Positions 51,948 to 61,852 of a stretch of DNA of 64,000 nucleotides are shown here, piece after piece. A program made the translations under genes and the position numbers. The DNA is from Stentor coeruleus. Taxonomy: Eukaryota > Ciliophora > Heterotrichea > Heterotrichida > Stentoridae. Location: the NCBI GenBank assembly GCA_001970955.1, contig MPUH01000017.1, positions 102,243 through 166,242 on the forward strand, given 5' to 3'. Each line of letters starts with the position of its first letter. Positions within the stretch are counted from its first letter, which is position 1. The notes beneath the pieces are model-generated. The model was not told the origin of the DNA and did not search any database. It worked only from the letters and a program-made list of their open reading frames with translations.

Positions 51948-52962
51948 TTAATTTAGATAATTTGGTTATGTTGTTTCAGGGACACTTATGGAATATTAGT
52001 TTAGAAATTAAATTTTTAATGGAAGATGGTATTATAATAAGTTTTAGGATCATTAATTAGACGATTTTTAATATTTAGGGTTAAGGAAAATGTGATTTAG
52101 AATGTGTTTGTGGAATTTATTGGAATTTTGGTAGATGAATTTTGAATTTGAAAGAAAATTGAGTTTTGGTTTAGAAATAATTATATTAAAATGGTTAAAA
52201 AAATATATCTAAAATGTATTAAATTTGTTATGAAATGGTTTTTTTAGTTTATTTGATATGTGTGTAAGTCTATTAAAATATGAAAGGCACTATGGTTTGT
52301 GATTTATTTTTTAAATATTTTTAATGATATTTTGTTTGGATATTAACACTATAAATTTTTATTAGAATTTTTTTCACAAGTAAAATTCGGAATTTATTAT
52401 TTTGATTTGAATTCATGATTCCTTGAATAAGTGTATCTAAGTTAAATCAATTTATAATCTAAAGTAAAATGCCTTAAAACTAATAAGCACATTATAAACA
52501 AAAATTTCAAACAAACTTTTTGTATTAAAGTATTCAAACCATCATCTACATTCTAATTCAACTAAAAATTTATATTTTTTTTCTAAATCACAAACACAGT
52601 AATTTATTCAAATAATACTTTTAAACATACCAAAAAAATGCATCATAAATTATCAATCATAATTTTTTTATTTCATCATAATCCCGATATACACAAAACA
52701 TATACTTCAATCATATTCTCAATAATCTTTATACATCCTATTCCATTAAAATTCTAAAACTATAAACTCAAATCCTCCATTCTAAACTTTTATTTAAAAC
52801 ACAAAAATCCTTTCTTTAATTTCAATCCTTCTAATTCAAACATAAAACCCTTATCTCTACACAATTTTTCTTTAAATCCAATATCCATACTTGCCTCACA
52901 ATAACCCTATATATATTATCTTAATAACATTGTTAATCTACTTTTTAATATAAATCAAAACC
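51948..52962. other. Intergenic region
   Basis: About 1 kb. The left part is G/T-rich (3' flank of the HSF gene). From about 52440 it turns A/C-rich and nearly G-free, the 5' flank of the phosphodiesterase gene. No gene or repeat seen. Confidence 0.5.
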
Positions 52963-55068
52963 ATGAAAGTTCTAAATATACCCACACCCACATTGACAAC
53001 AGATCGTGCTAATCAACAACTAAAGCATATAACCCTAAAATTTACTTCAAAACAAACAGAGCATGGTTTTCAAAAGCATCAATCATTTCAAAAAAAACTT
53101 TCAAACTTTAAACCTGTTTATACAGCATATATAATATTCCAAATTATTCTTTTAATAGTTTATTTGGTAAGCTATCTTCACGTTTATAGTGAATATAAGA
53201 ATTATAAAAGTTTGGTTTTTGAATTGGTATTGATTCTTATTGCCATTATGATAAATGTGTTTTTTTTACTTGGTAGGCTTATTTCACAAGCTTTTAATTT
53301 CAATAACTCTTGGATAATGTGCTTGAATTATATTTTCAGCTGTATTGCCCTTATATTAAATGACAATCCGTTTCAGGTATTGGTGTTTGATTTGCAAGGA
53401 AAGGAACATTTGCCGAGTTTGCCTGGGCTTTTGGCTTTAATATTGTTGAATTTAGATATTCCTACGTTTAATTACAAGTTTTTGACTATTTGCAATTTTC
53501 TTATTGGGGTTTTATATAGTGTTATAACGTTAGTTGAATCTCAAAAAAGTATTCAGATTCTTCAAGTTATACTATTATTATCATTTCTAATCTACCACGC
53601 CTTCCAAAGTTACATATCTGAGCTTTTTTCAAGGCTTAAATACATTGAAACTCCAAACGAAATCCCTGAAGAGCGGCAGAAAATTGCCCCAATCGAAGAC
53701 TTATCCCAAGCTGAAATGCGTCTACAAGATTGCCTGGAGCAACTAAGAAACTTATTACCAAATGTAAATTCTAAAATTCGTAGCATAATAGAAAACGTGA
53801 TAAAAAGCTTAAGCCTCTTAGTTATAGACTCAAAAAAATTTGAATTATCTTGCTTTGACAATCTAAACGAAGAAATGGATGAAGAAGACAAAATTTACAT
53901 AATGCAAAGTTGCATGCCTATGAAAATATCCCGACCTTCCAAAATGCGACGATTTCAACAAAGAGTCTCCCTTGATAAAATCGTTGAAAAACTCTTAAAC
54001 CAAGATGCCATCATGATCCTTAAGCAACTATCCAACAATTGGAACTTCAATACTTTTGATTTTAATGATAAAACAAATAAATCTCCAATATCAGTTATAG
54101 GCAAATACAGTTTTAAACTGTATAATCTTATTGATACATTCAATATTTCTGAATTAAAAATCAACTTTTTTTTAAATGACTTACAGACAAATTATAAAGA
54201 AAATCCTTATCATAATGCTATACATGCAGCAGATGTTTTAGCATCAGGGCTTTTTATTATAAGCAATTCTATAATAACGGCTTATTTGTCTGATTTGGAT
54301 ATTATGATTGTGATAATAGCATTTCTTGGGCATGATGTTGGCCATCCTGGGCTGACGAATAGGTTTTTAGTGAATTTTCAAGACCCGTTAGCGATAAGAT
54401 GTAAGGATTATATAGATAATGATATAGCGGTACTAGAAAACATGCATGCGTCGATTATATTCAGCATATTACAAGAGTCTGATAAGGATATATTAGAAAA
54501 TGTGTCGAAAGATCAGTTTTTGATGATTAGGAAATGGACTATTGAGCTGATTTTAGTCACAGATATGTCTAAACATTTTGACTTATTAGCAACTTTTAGG
54601 AACAAAGGATATTCAATAAAAAGCTTAGAAGTCACAGAATGCAAACTTGAGGCTTTAAAAATAGTCATCCATGCTTCAGATATTGGACACAGTGCTAAAG
54701 ATATTGACCTGCATAAAAAATGGTCTTTACTACTAGCTGAAGAGTTTTTCCATCAAGGGGATATTGAAAAAGCTCATAATCAGCCAGTGTCCATGTATTG
54801 CGACCGTGATAAAACAATTTTACCTAAATCGCAAATTGGTTTCCTTAAAAACATAGCCTTACCTTTATACGAATTATTAGCTAATTTCCTTGATACCCCA
54901 AACATATACAATTGTTTAGACCAGTTAAAAAACAACATTTCAGTATGGGAATATGAATATTCAGCAGGGAAACTTAGAACTTTTAAAGATCCAACACCTA
55001 AACATCTTGCTGATAATTCACCACAAATAAAAGGTTTTAGTAGTATGGCAAATTTTATGCTTAAATAA
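52963..55068 (+). CDS. Membrane-bound cyclic nucleotide phosphodiesterase (class I)
   Basis: A 701-residue protein. Roughly six TM helices lie at 45-220, then a helical linker, then a class I PDE catalytic domain. Metal-binding motifs are YHNAIHAADV (about 415-424), HDVGHPGLTN (about 459-468) and HASDIGHSAKD (about 568-578). The purine-binding Gln lies in SQIGFLKNIALPLYE. The enzyme hydrolyses cAMP and/or cGMP; the specificity cannot be read from the motifs. TM-anchored PDEs are usual in ciliates, where they act near cilia or the cortex. Sense-strand G/C skew switches several times along the gene. Start ATG at 52963, stop TAA. Confidence 0.92.
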   Translation: MKVLNIPTPTLTTDRANQQLKHITLKFTSKQTEHGFQKHQSFQKKLSNFKPVYTAYIIFQIILLIVYLVSYLHVYSEYKNYKSLVFELVLILIAIMINVFFLLGRLISQAFNFNNSWIMCLNYIFSCIALILNDNPFQVLVFDLQGKEHLPSLPGLLALILLNLDIPTFNYKFLTICNFLIGVLYSVITLVESQKSIQILQVILLLSFLIYHAFQSYISELFSRLKYIETPNEIPEERQKIAPIEDLSQAEMRLQDCLEQLRNLLPNVNSKIRSIIENVIKSLSLLVIDSKKFELSCFDNLNEEMDEEDKIYIMQSCMPMKISRPSKMRRFQQRVSLDKIVEKLLNQDAIMILKQLSNNWNFNTFDFNDKTNKSPISVIGKYSFKLYNLIDTFNISELKINFFLNDLQTNYKENPYHNAIHAADVLASGLFIISNSIITAYLSDLDIMIVIIAFLGHDVGHPGLTNRFLVNFQDPLAIRCKDYIDNDIAVLENMHASIIFSILQESDKDILENVSKDQFLMIRKWTIELILVTDMSKHFDLLATFRNKGYSIKSLEVTECKLEALKIVIHASDIGHSAKDIDLHKKWSLLLAEEFFHQGDIEKAHNQPVSMYCDRDKTILPKSQIGFLKNIALPLYELLANFLDTPNIYNCLDQLKNNISVWEYEYSAGKLRTFKDPTPKHLADNSPQIKGFSSMANFMLK

Positions 55069-55110
55069 AAGTTAGGCTAATAATAAAGTTAAAGTATTAA
55101 TTAAATCGTG

Positions 55111-55584
55111 TTAAATTATTGGAAAACATTCTCCCTTTTTTTGGATGTCTATGAAAATTTGAAGCCTTTTGCGATTATTATCGTCTGATGATTTCCTACT
55201 GGTGTTCATTGAAGAGATTGGAGAAGGGGATGTTTCTGTGGATGGGTCTTTGTGTCTGAATTGGCATCTATTGCCATATATGCAATAGCCTTGTTCATGA
55301 AATTGTTTGCATTTCTTGGTTTTATAGTTAGAACCCATGTTTGCTTTGCCCCTAAGTTCATCTTGACCATGTGCAAATGCACAGCTATGACCAAACTCAC
55401 ATGAACCTAGTTCCCAATTCCTGCAAATTTCTGTTTTGTATTTCACACGAAAGTCTACTTCTCGCGGCTGACGCTTGGGAAATGGACAAGATGATGATAA
55501 GTAAGGATCTTCAAGGTAATCCATTGCTAAAGGAAAGCTGCTGTAGTAGATACTGTGCATATTGAGATTTATTACACCTTCCAT
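55111..55584 (-). CDS. Tandem CCCH zinc-finger protein, TIS11/ZFP36-like
   Basis: A 157-residue protein with two CCCH fingers: YKTEICRNWELGSCEFGHSC... (C-x7-C-x5-C-x3-H) and YKTKKCKQFHEQGYCIYGNRC... (C-x8-C-x5-C-x3-H). Each is preceded by the YKT lead-in typical of TIS11 proteins, which bind AU-rich mRNA elements and promote decay. The first finger has x7 where the family norm is x8. N- and C-terminal extensions are Ser-rich and disordered. Start ATG at 55584; stop TAA, 42 nt from the convergent PDE stop. Confidence 0.9.
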   Translation of the reverse strand: MEGVINLNMHSIYYSSFPLAMDYLEDPYLSSSCPFPKRQPREVDFRVKYKTEICRNWELGSCEFGHSCAFAHGQDELRGKANMGSNYKTKKCKQFHEQGYCIYGNRCQFRHKDPSTETSPSPISSMNTSRKSSDDNNRKRLQIFIDIQKKGECFPII

Positions 55585-56297
55585 ATTTATATCAGAACGA
55601 ATTTGTGTTTCAGCTTTGAAGGATTTATCAGTGTGTTTATAATTATTGAAGATGGGATATTATTTTTTTTATCAAGGTGGTTAGGAATTGTATATAGGAT
55701 AAAGTGGTTTGGGAATTTAGAAATGGTTTTATGTATGGTTATATAAGAAATAAAGTATTTTAGAAAATGGTTTATAATAATGTTTTGGTATTCACTTTGG
55801 GATTTGTATATAATGTAGATTAAAATATTTTATAGGGAAAGTAGTATAATTTTAAATTTTTTGTATTGATGTTTTTAATATGCAAGCTTATATTTAGTAA
55901 GATTTTTAGTAATTTTTCTTTCAAAAAACAAAATTTATACAAAAATATTCTGATTTATTTGTAGTTAAAATTCTTAAGATTATACTCAGGATATTATTTA
56001 TATGAATCTCAATTTTTTTTCCATATATATCTATATATTTCATTAAAACTATCTGCAAAAATTTATTGAAAGCATTTATTATCGACTCACTTAAAATCAA
56101 AGAACTACAGTTGGCAAGCAACCCCACTAGCCGGTAAGCTAAAATTGTTTAAGAAAAAACATTGAAAAAGCCAGTTGATCTTACCAAAAAAAATCTAATA
56201 TTATCTTAAATTACTTCAGTGCCTATAAAAAATCAACCCTCAAATAATGTAACTATCATAAAAAATAATACTTTTAAAATAATCAAACTAAGTAATT
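55585..56297. other. Intergenic region
   Basis: AT-rich. A 68-codon minus-strand frame at 55921-56127 is AT-driven and not supported. A short GC-richer spot at 56120-56140 has no ORF. Confidence 0.45.
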
Positions 56298-58904
56298 TTA
56301 ATTAATCTCTGATCCTCCTGACTGATTTGCAAGCAACGAATACCCAATATGGTACTTTCGGTAAATTATAGAAGATATGATACTTGCAATAATAAGTATA
56401 CCAGTGATTAATATTGCTAAAATCATAGGCCAGGTTTTATATATTGACTCAGAGCATGATTCATACCATTCAATATCATCTTCAATAGGAATAATACACC
56501 CAGGGCCTTCAATTTTCTTAAACATTCTTTTCCCATTTTCACATGAACTTTTTATAGTTGCCATTTGATCATATGTGCAAATAGGACAACCATATTTACT
56601 TTTCCATAAAAACTCATAAGAACAATAGTTGGATTTATTAAAAGATGGCCAACCTATTCCTGAAGCTTTATCGCATTTTAATATCAAAGTAGAATTGTAT
56701 TTATTTTTATGTTTATCACATATATCTCCTTGTGAATAATCAATCTTTAGAGCTCCATTATATAAGTAGTTTACCCCAGAAATTATAGTCCCAAGGCTTA
56801 CAATAGCTTTATCATTATGGCAGATATCTGAAGTTTGTTCTTTAAAGTAACTTAAAGATTTTTTGTCCATAACAACATAAGCAAAAGCAGTTTTTGGGTC
56901 GAAATAATAACTTGTTGAAGGCAAAGATAAAAGTGCAGGGTTTAATACTGAGATATAAAAATCTTTATTCTCTCCAGGTAATGGTCCATAGAAAGTTTGA
57001 TGACAATATAGTTTAGAAGATAACATATTACAAATCCCATAAGTATAAACTCCTTCTTTACCCCCCACACCTGAAATATTAGCCAAATAGTAAGCCTCAT
57101 CATTTAAATAAGCATAATCTATAGCTTTGCAATTTGTTTTATTGTTATTACTATCAGTACCTGGAGGACATTTATAGCATTTCGACCCTTTATTTGGACT
57201 ATAATAATTTTCCTTACACAAAACACAATCTGTACTTTCTTTATTAGAAGTATATCCTTCAGAGCATTGGCTACATATAGAACTTCCTTCTTTACTATAA
57301 GTTCCATCAGGACATATTAAGCATCTTTTTGAACCACCTTCATAACTACCTTGAATTTTTATAGAATAAATTCTTAGTTCTTCAGATGATGTTATATTTG
57401 ACCAATAAACCCATTCAATTATATGATCACCTGTTGTTAAGTTTAGTGAATATGCTTGTAAACCTTGATTGTTTAAACTATCTAGTAATGAACCATCAAT
57501 ATAAATATCTATTATCCCAGATAAATAATTGATAAATTCGTATATGAATTTTAAAGTGCCAGAATTTCCTTCAATTGAAATTTTCAAGGATAAGAAGAAT
57601 TCACTGTGAGGATCATGATTGGAATCTGCGGAGATAAAGTAAGTGTTTGGAATCCAACCTGAGGATGTAAGACAAGGATTACCGCTTAAGGTTAGACAGG
57701 ATGTTGAAAAATTTGTTGGAAGTTCTGTCCAGTCAGAGATATTGTAGCTACGCCAACCATAAGTTCCTGCAGGACATTTCACGCATTTGTTATCTTTATT
57801 CACATACATCCCATCATTACAGGGAATACATTTAGTAATATTTCCAATTTTCTCTTTTATAAACCCATCTTTACAACTTTCACAAGGTAGTCCTTGTTCT
57901 CCTTTTGGCAATTCATAATTTTTATAATCACATAAAACAGGTTGTTTCCACTGAAAACTTGTATTCCTCATATCATTAACACATTCTGAATAAACATGTT
58001 TGTAATCATGCTCACTACATATTTCCCTATCTTTACATGAATTTTCTCCAACTGCGCCTTTAATCGAATATTTATCTTCAGGGCAATCTTGGCAAAAATT
58101 CCCATCCCAATACTCATTAAAATCACAAAGATTACAAAGTGAAGACCCAGGTTTATTTCCTCCACGTAAACAAGGTAAGCAATATTTACTAGCAAATTCT
58201 GTGCCTGTAACTTTGATTTCAGAAATATAAGCATGAGGATTAGGATTACTTGCAGATCTTAAAGTTAAATATTCAATAAAAACCTCATAATTCCCAGGTT
58301 CAAGGTTTTGAGTCATAGTTTTCCAAGTCGATTCTTCTATATTATTATCAAAATACACTTGTCTTAAGTTAATAAACACAGATAAAAACCCAACTTTTTT
58401 ACCATTGACTCTTGTTGTATCTTTACGATAAGTTAAAGTGAATTCCCCTGGTTTAACTATTTTGAATGATAGACTAAGACCTGATGTATAAGTATTATTT
58501 GTTGTAGATTGTCCTGAGATAAGGATATTATTGAAGATTTCCCAACTTGTGCAGTTGATGTTAAAGTAATCTTTGTCTTCAGATCGAATTGAACATTCAC
58601 GTATGAATTTTGATAAAGATTTGTCCCAAAGATGACCATCGCCGCCATAGATCAAACCTCCACCTATGCTAAATGATCCTGATGGACACTCGGAACAGGT
58701 TAGTTCATTGTTTGATATGTCAAGGTAAGTCCCTGGGTTGCAAGTAAATGTGCAGTCTTGGGATTTGAAGATCTTTGGATAATCTTCTCCACAGTCAGAA
58801 CCTGAGACGATTATGTCTTGGGTTAAGTCATCAAGGCATTCAGTGAAGTAGTTTGTTTTAACACATGAAGATATTGCTGAGGAAAATAATAAAAATACCC
58901 ACAT
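56298..58904 (-). CDS. ELAPOR/EIG121-like type I membrane protein
   Basis: An 868-residue protein. A signal peptide (MWVFLLFSSAISSC) is followed by a Cys-rich ectodomain with GTYxxxxxxxxCxxCPxGSFS-type repeats and two beta-rich segments (for example FTLTYRKDTTRVNGKKVGFL). A mannose-6-phosphate-receptor-like region follows at about 600-800 (GVYTYGICNMLSSKLYC, DICHNDKAI). One TM helix lies at about 830-850, then a short tail with YHIGYSLL, a YxxL-type endosomal sorting signal. This is the order of animal ELAPOR1/2 (KIAA1324/EIG121), linked to endosome-lysosome traffic and autophagy. N-glycosylation sequons are frequent. Ligand unknown. No intron found. Stop TAA. Confidence 0.85.
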   Translation of the reverse strand: MWVFLLFSSAISSCVKTNYFTECLDDLTQDIIVSGSDCGEDYPKIFKSQDCTFTCNPGTYLDISNNELTCSECPSGSFSIGGGLIYGGDGHLWDKSLSKFIRECSIRSEDKDYFNINCTSWEIFNNILISGQSTTNNTYTSGLSLSFKIVKPGEFTLTYRKDTTRVNGKKVGFLSVFINLRQVYFDNNIEESTWKTMTQNLEPGNYEVFIEYLTLRSASNPNPHAYISEIKVTGTEFASKYCLPCLRGGNKPGSSLCNLCDFNEYWDGNFCQDCPEDKYSIKGAVGENSCKDREICSEHDYKHVYSECVNDMRNTSFQWKQPVLCDYKNYELPKGEQGLPCESCKDGFIKEKIGNITKCIPCNDGMYVNKDNKCVKCPAGTYGWRSYNISDWTELPTNFSTSCLTLSGNPCLTSSGWIPNTYFISADSNHDPHSEFFLSLKISIEGNSGTLKFIYEFINYLSGIIDIYIDGSLLDSLNNQGLQAYSLNLTTGDHIIEWVYWSNITSSEELRIYSIKIQGSYEGGSKRCLICPDGTYSKEGSSICSQCSEGYTSNKESTDCVLCKENYYSPNKGSKCYKCPPGTDSNNNKTNCKAIDYAYLNDEAYYLANISGVGGKEGVYTYGICNMLSSKLYCHQTFYGPLPGENKDFYISVLNPALLSLPSTSYYFDPKTAFAYVVMDKKSLSYFKEQTSDICHNDKAIVSLGTIISGVNYLYNGALKIDYSQGDICDKHKNKYNSTLILKCDKASGIGWPSFNKSNYCSYEFLWKSKYGCPICTYDQMATIKSSCENGKRMFKKIEGPGCIIPIEDDIEWYESCSESIYKTWPMILAILITGILIIASIISSIIYRKYHIGYSLLANQSGGSEIN

Positions 58905-59661
58905 TATTATAATAAATACAGGAAAAAATACGATTTGAATATATGGATTTCGATATTTTTTAGATTTGGGATTAATAATGCTCGTTGTCCTTGGGCTTTA
59001 GATTTAAGATATTAGTAATTGCTAAGAAGCTACTAAGAAGATTTAAATATGATAAAGGAAGTTTTTGTTATAGATTGGGATTATTATTACTTTAGAAAAT
59101 TTAAATATTTTACGTAGAATATGATATAATGAGTTTATGTATTAGATATAGCAATTAGAAATTTAATCGCTCTGATTTTTATTTTACTTAATATGATACT
59201 AATAAATTTTTTAATATTTTTTCTTGATGCTTTACTGAATTATATTAGACTGCATGAATAAAATTTATTTGATGTTGAATACTGATAAAACAAAATAAAA
59301 AAGACTTAAAGAGTTTAGAAAGTTAAATATGTAGAAACATTAAAAGTTAAAATTGTTATTGCAAAAAGAGTTTATGTAGACATTTTTGTCTAAATATAGT
59401 AATTTTTTAATTTAATTAGTTTAGATTAATAAAAACTATTTAATCTATTACTGATTTATGATGAGGCTATGTACAATTTTGCAAATGGGTTATTTTTTAT
59501 TTGCAATTTTATCATTTACAATTTTCGTATTCTGCTTATTTATTTCAGTTATCAAAATGCTCTGATTAAGTAGTTGGATCCAATGAAATAACTACTTTTT
59601 ATTATATTTTAATTTCTTATCTATTGAATATATAAACAAAATCTTTAGGATAATAAATATT
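58905..59661. other. Divergent intergenic region
   Basis: 757 nt, AT-rich, serving both the ELAPOR-like and dynamin genes. No gene or motif recognised. Confidence 0.5.
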
Positions 59662-61575
59662 ATGGATTCCCTTGAAAGACTTATACCAACGATTAACAAG
59701 CTCCAAGATGTGATTTCACTAATAAATCAGCCCCATTTGTTATCTCTTCCTCAAATTGTTGTAGTAGGTCCTCAGTCTTCAGGGAAATCAAGTGTTCTCG
59801 AAAGCTTAGTGGGTAAAGATTTCTTGCCTCGAGGTGCTGGAATTGTGACAAGAAGGCCACTAATTTTACAGCTTGTCCACATACAGGAAAAAGAAGAATG
59901 GGGTGAATTTCTGCATAAACCCGATACAAAGTTTAAGGACTTCAAATTGATATTAGGAGAAATTGAGCATGCAACAAGGCAAATTGCTGGAACTAAAGCT
60001 GGAATTAGCTCAGACCCAATCAATCTAAAAATATTCTCCCCTAAAGTACTCGACATTACTTTAGTTGATTTACCTGGACTGACTAAAGTTGCAGTTGGTG
60101 ACCAACCAGCAGATATCGAATTCCAGATTAAAAACATGATAATGGAGTTTATTACAAGGCCTGAGACAATAATCCTAGCAGTTTCTAATGCTAATACAGA
60201 TCTTGCGAATTCAGATTCATTAAAACTAGCAAGGGAAGTTGACCCTGAAGGTAACAGAACTTTGGGAGTTTTAACAAAAATTGATCTTATGGACAAAGGA
60301 ACTGATGCAAGAGATATGCTTATGGGAAACATTTATCCATTAAAACTTGGATATGTTGGTGTAGTTTGTAGAAGCCAAGCTGATATCAATAATAGAAAAC
60401 CAATTGAAAAGCATCTGAACGATGAGAAAACTTTTTTCCGTACTCATGCTGCTTATTCTACATTTTCTGATCGACTTGGGATGTCTTATTTAGCATCTAG
60501 ATTAAATACATTACTTATAAAACACATTAAAGACTCTTTACCAGCACTTAAAGAAAATATCAATAAAATGCTAAAAGCTTGCCGTGAAGAACTTTTAACG
60601 TATGGTGAAGGTCTAGATGGGGATTCTGGCAAGATGTTCGCTTTAATTCTTCAAGTTATAGAAAATTACTCTAGACAATTCAGAGAATCAATAGAAGTAA
60701 CAATGGAAAACTTTATGGAAATGAGTATTGGGGCTAAAATAAAAGATATTTTGTTCAAACAGTTTAAAGAAACTATAGAAAGTATTGAAATGTTTAGGCA
60801 CCTAAGCGATGATCTTATTATCACAGCTATTAAAAATACTACAGGCATCAGAAGTTCTTTGTTTATTCCTGAGCAAGCTTTTGAAATGCTAATGAAAAAA
60901 CTAATAACTAGATTAAAAGAACCATCAATTTCATGCTTATATCAAGTTTTAAATGAACTAAAACAATTAGAACAAATAATAAAAGTAAAAGAATTTGAGG
61001 TTTATCCTAATTTAGCAACAGAAATTGCTCAGATTGTTGATGATATGCTGAATAGGTTCGGAAAGCCTGCTCAGCATATGATAGAAAACATTATAAAAAT
61101 TGAAACAACATATATCAACATTGAACATCCTGATTTTATAGGTGGAGCTGAGGCTATTAAGAAAATCAATGAAGAAGGAGCACCAATTCATGAAGTTTCT
61201 CATTTTGTACTTGATAAAGATACATCACCACTTAGTGGATTTATGTCACCAAAGAAAGGCCCTGAGGCGGATGATGAGAAAAATAAAGAATTTAAAGATC
61301 TTGAGATAATCAAAATGCTTATTGATAGTTATTACAAAATAGTGAAAAAAAATATTGAAGATGCAGTTCCTAAAGCTATTATGGGATTTCTTGTGAATAA
61401 AGCGAAGTTCAAAATACAAACAGAGCTGGTTTCTACTATTTATAAAGAGGAGAAAATATATGAACTTCTTGCTGAGCCTGGAGATATTCCAGAGAGGAGG
61501 ATTAAATGCAAAGAACTTCTGAGATCACTTGAAAGAGCTAATACGATTATTAATGAAGTTAGGTATTTTACTTAA
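59662..61575 (+). CDS. Dynamin-family GTPase (Vps1/Drp1-like)
   Basis: A 637-residue protein that begins MDSLERLIPTINKLQDV, the canonical dynamin start. G1 is GPQSSGKSSVLE (about 35-46), G2 Thr in RGAGIVTRRP, G3 DLPGLTKV (about 136), G4 TKIDLMDKG (about 205). The middle/stalk region follows and a GED near the C-terminus (about 555-637). There is no PH domain or Pro-rich tail, as in Vps1, Drp1 and ciliate dynamins. These assemble into helices that sever membranes in endocytosis or organelle division. A short disordered insert (DTSPLSGFMSPKKGPEADDE) sits in the usual B-insert position. Stop TAA. Confidence 0.93.
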   Translation: MDSLERLIPTINKLQDVISLINQPHLLSLPQIVVVGPQSSGKSSVLESLVGKDFLPRGAGIVTRRPLILQLVHIQEKEEWGEFLHKPDTKFKDFKLILGEIEHATRQIAGTKAGISSDPINLKIFSPKVLDITLVDLPGLTKVAVGDQPADIEFQIKNMIMEFITRPETIILAVSNANTDLANSDSLKLAREVDPEGNRTLGVLTKIDLMDKGTDARDMLMGNIYPLKLGYVGVVCRSQADINNRKPIEKHLNDEKTFFRTHAAYSTFSDRLGMSYLASRLNTLLIKHIKDSLPALKENINKMLKACREELLTYGEGLDGDSGKMFALILQVIENYSRQFRESIEVTMENFMEMSIGAKIKDILFKQFKETIESIEMFRHLSDDLIITAIKNTTGIRSSLFIPEQAFEMLMKKLITRLKEPSISCLYQVLNELKQLEQIIKVKEFEVYPNLATEIAQIVDDMLNRFGKPAQHMIENIIKIETTYINIEHPDFIGGAEAIKKINEEGAPIHEVSHFVLDKDTSPLSGFMSPKKGPEADDEKNKEFKDLEIIKMLIDSYYKIVKKNIEDAVPKAIMGFLVNKAKFKIQTELVSTIYKEEKIYELLAEPGDIPERRIKCKELLRSLERANTIINEVRYFT

Positions 61576-61852
61576 TCCATTATAGGATAAATTATTGCAA
61601 TATGAGAAATACCACTTTGGCATTATCTTATAATTTTAAAAAGTTATCAGCCTGCTTTTTTTGAAATTTTTTTTTGTGATATAGCATTGCTAAGGGAAAT
61701 TTATTCACAAAAATCTTTTAATCACATAAATTTAAATCTTCAGTTTTTTAATTTGCTCGTTTCAAAACTTTATCCAATTATTTTTACTATAAGTCTTTAT
61801 TAAAGTGTCCATAAACGAATCATCATATTCAAAGGTTTACGTAGTTAAATAA
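61576..61852. other. Intergenic spacer
   Basis: 277 nt, AT-rich; nothing recognised. Confidence 0.4.

Noticed and set aside
55921-56127. 68-codon minus-strand frame
   Set aside because: AT-rich Ile/Asn/Tyr composition, no domain, no leader pattern; expected by chance.
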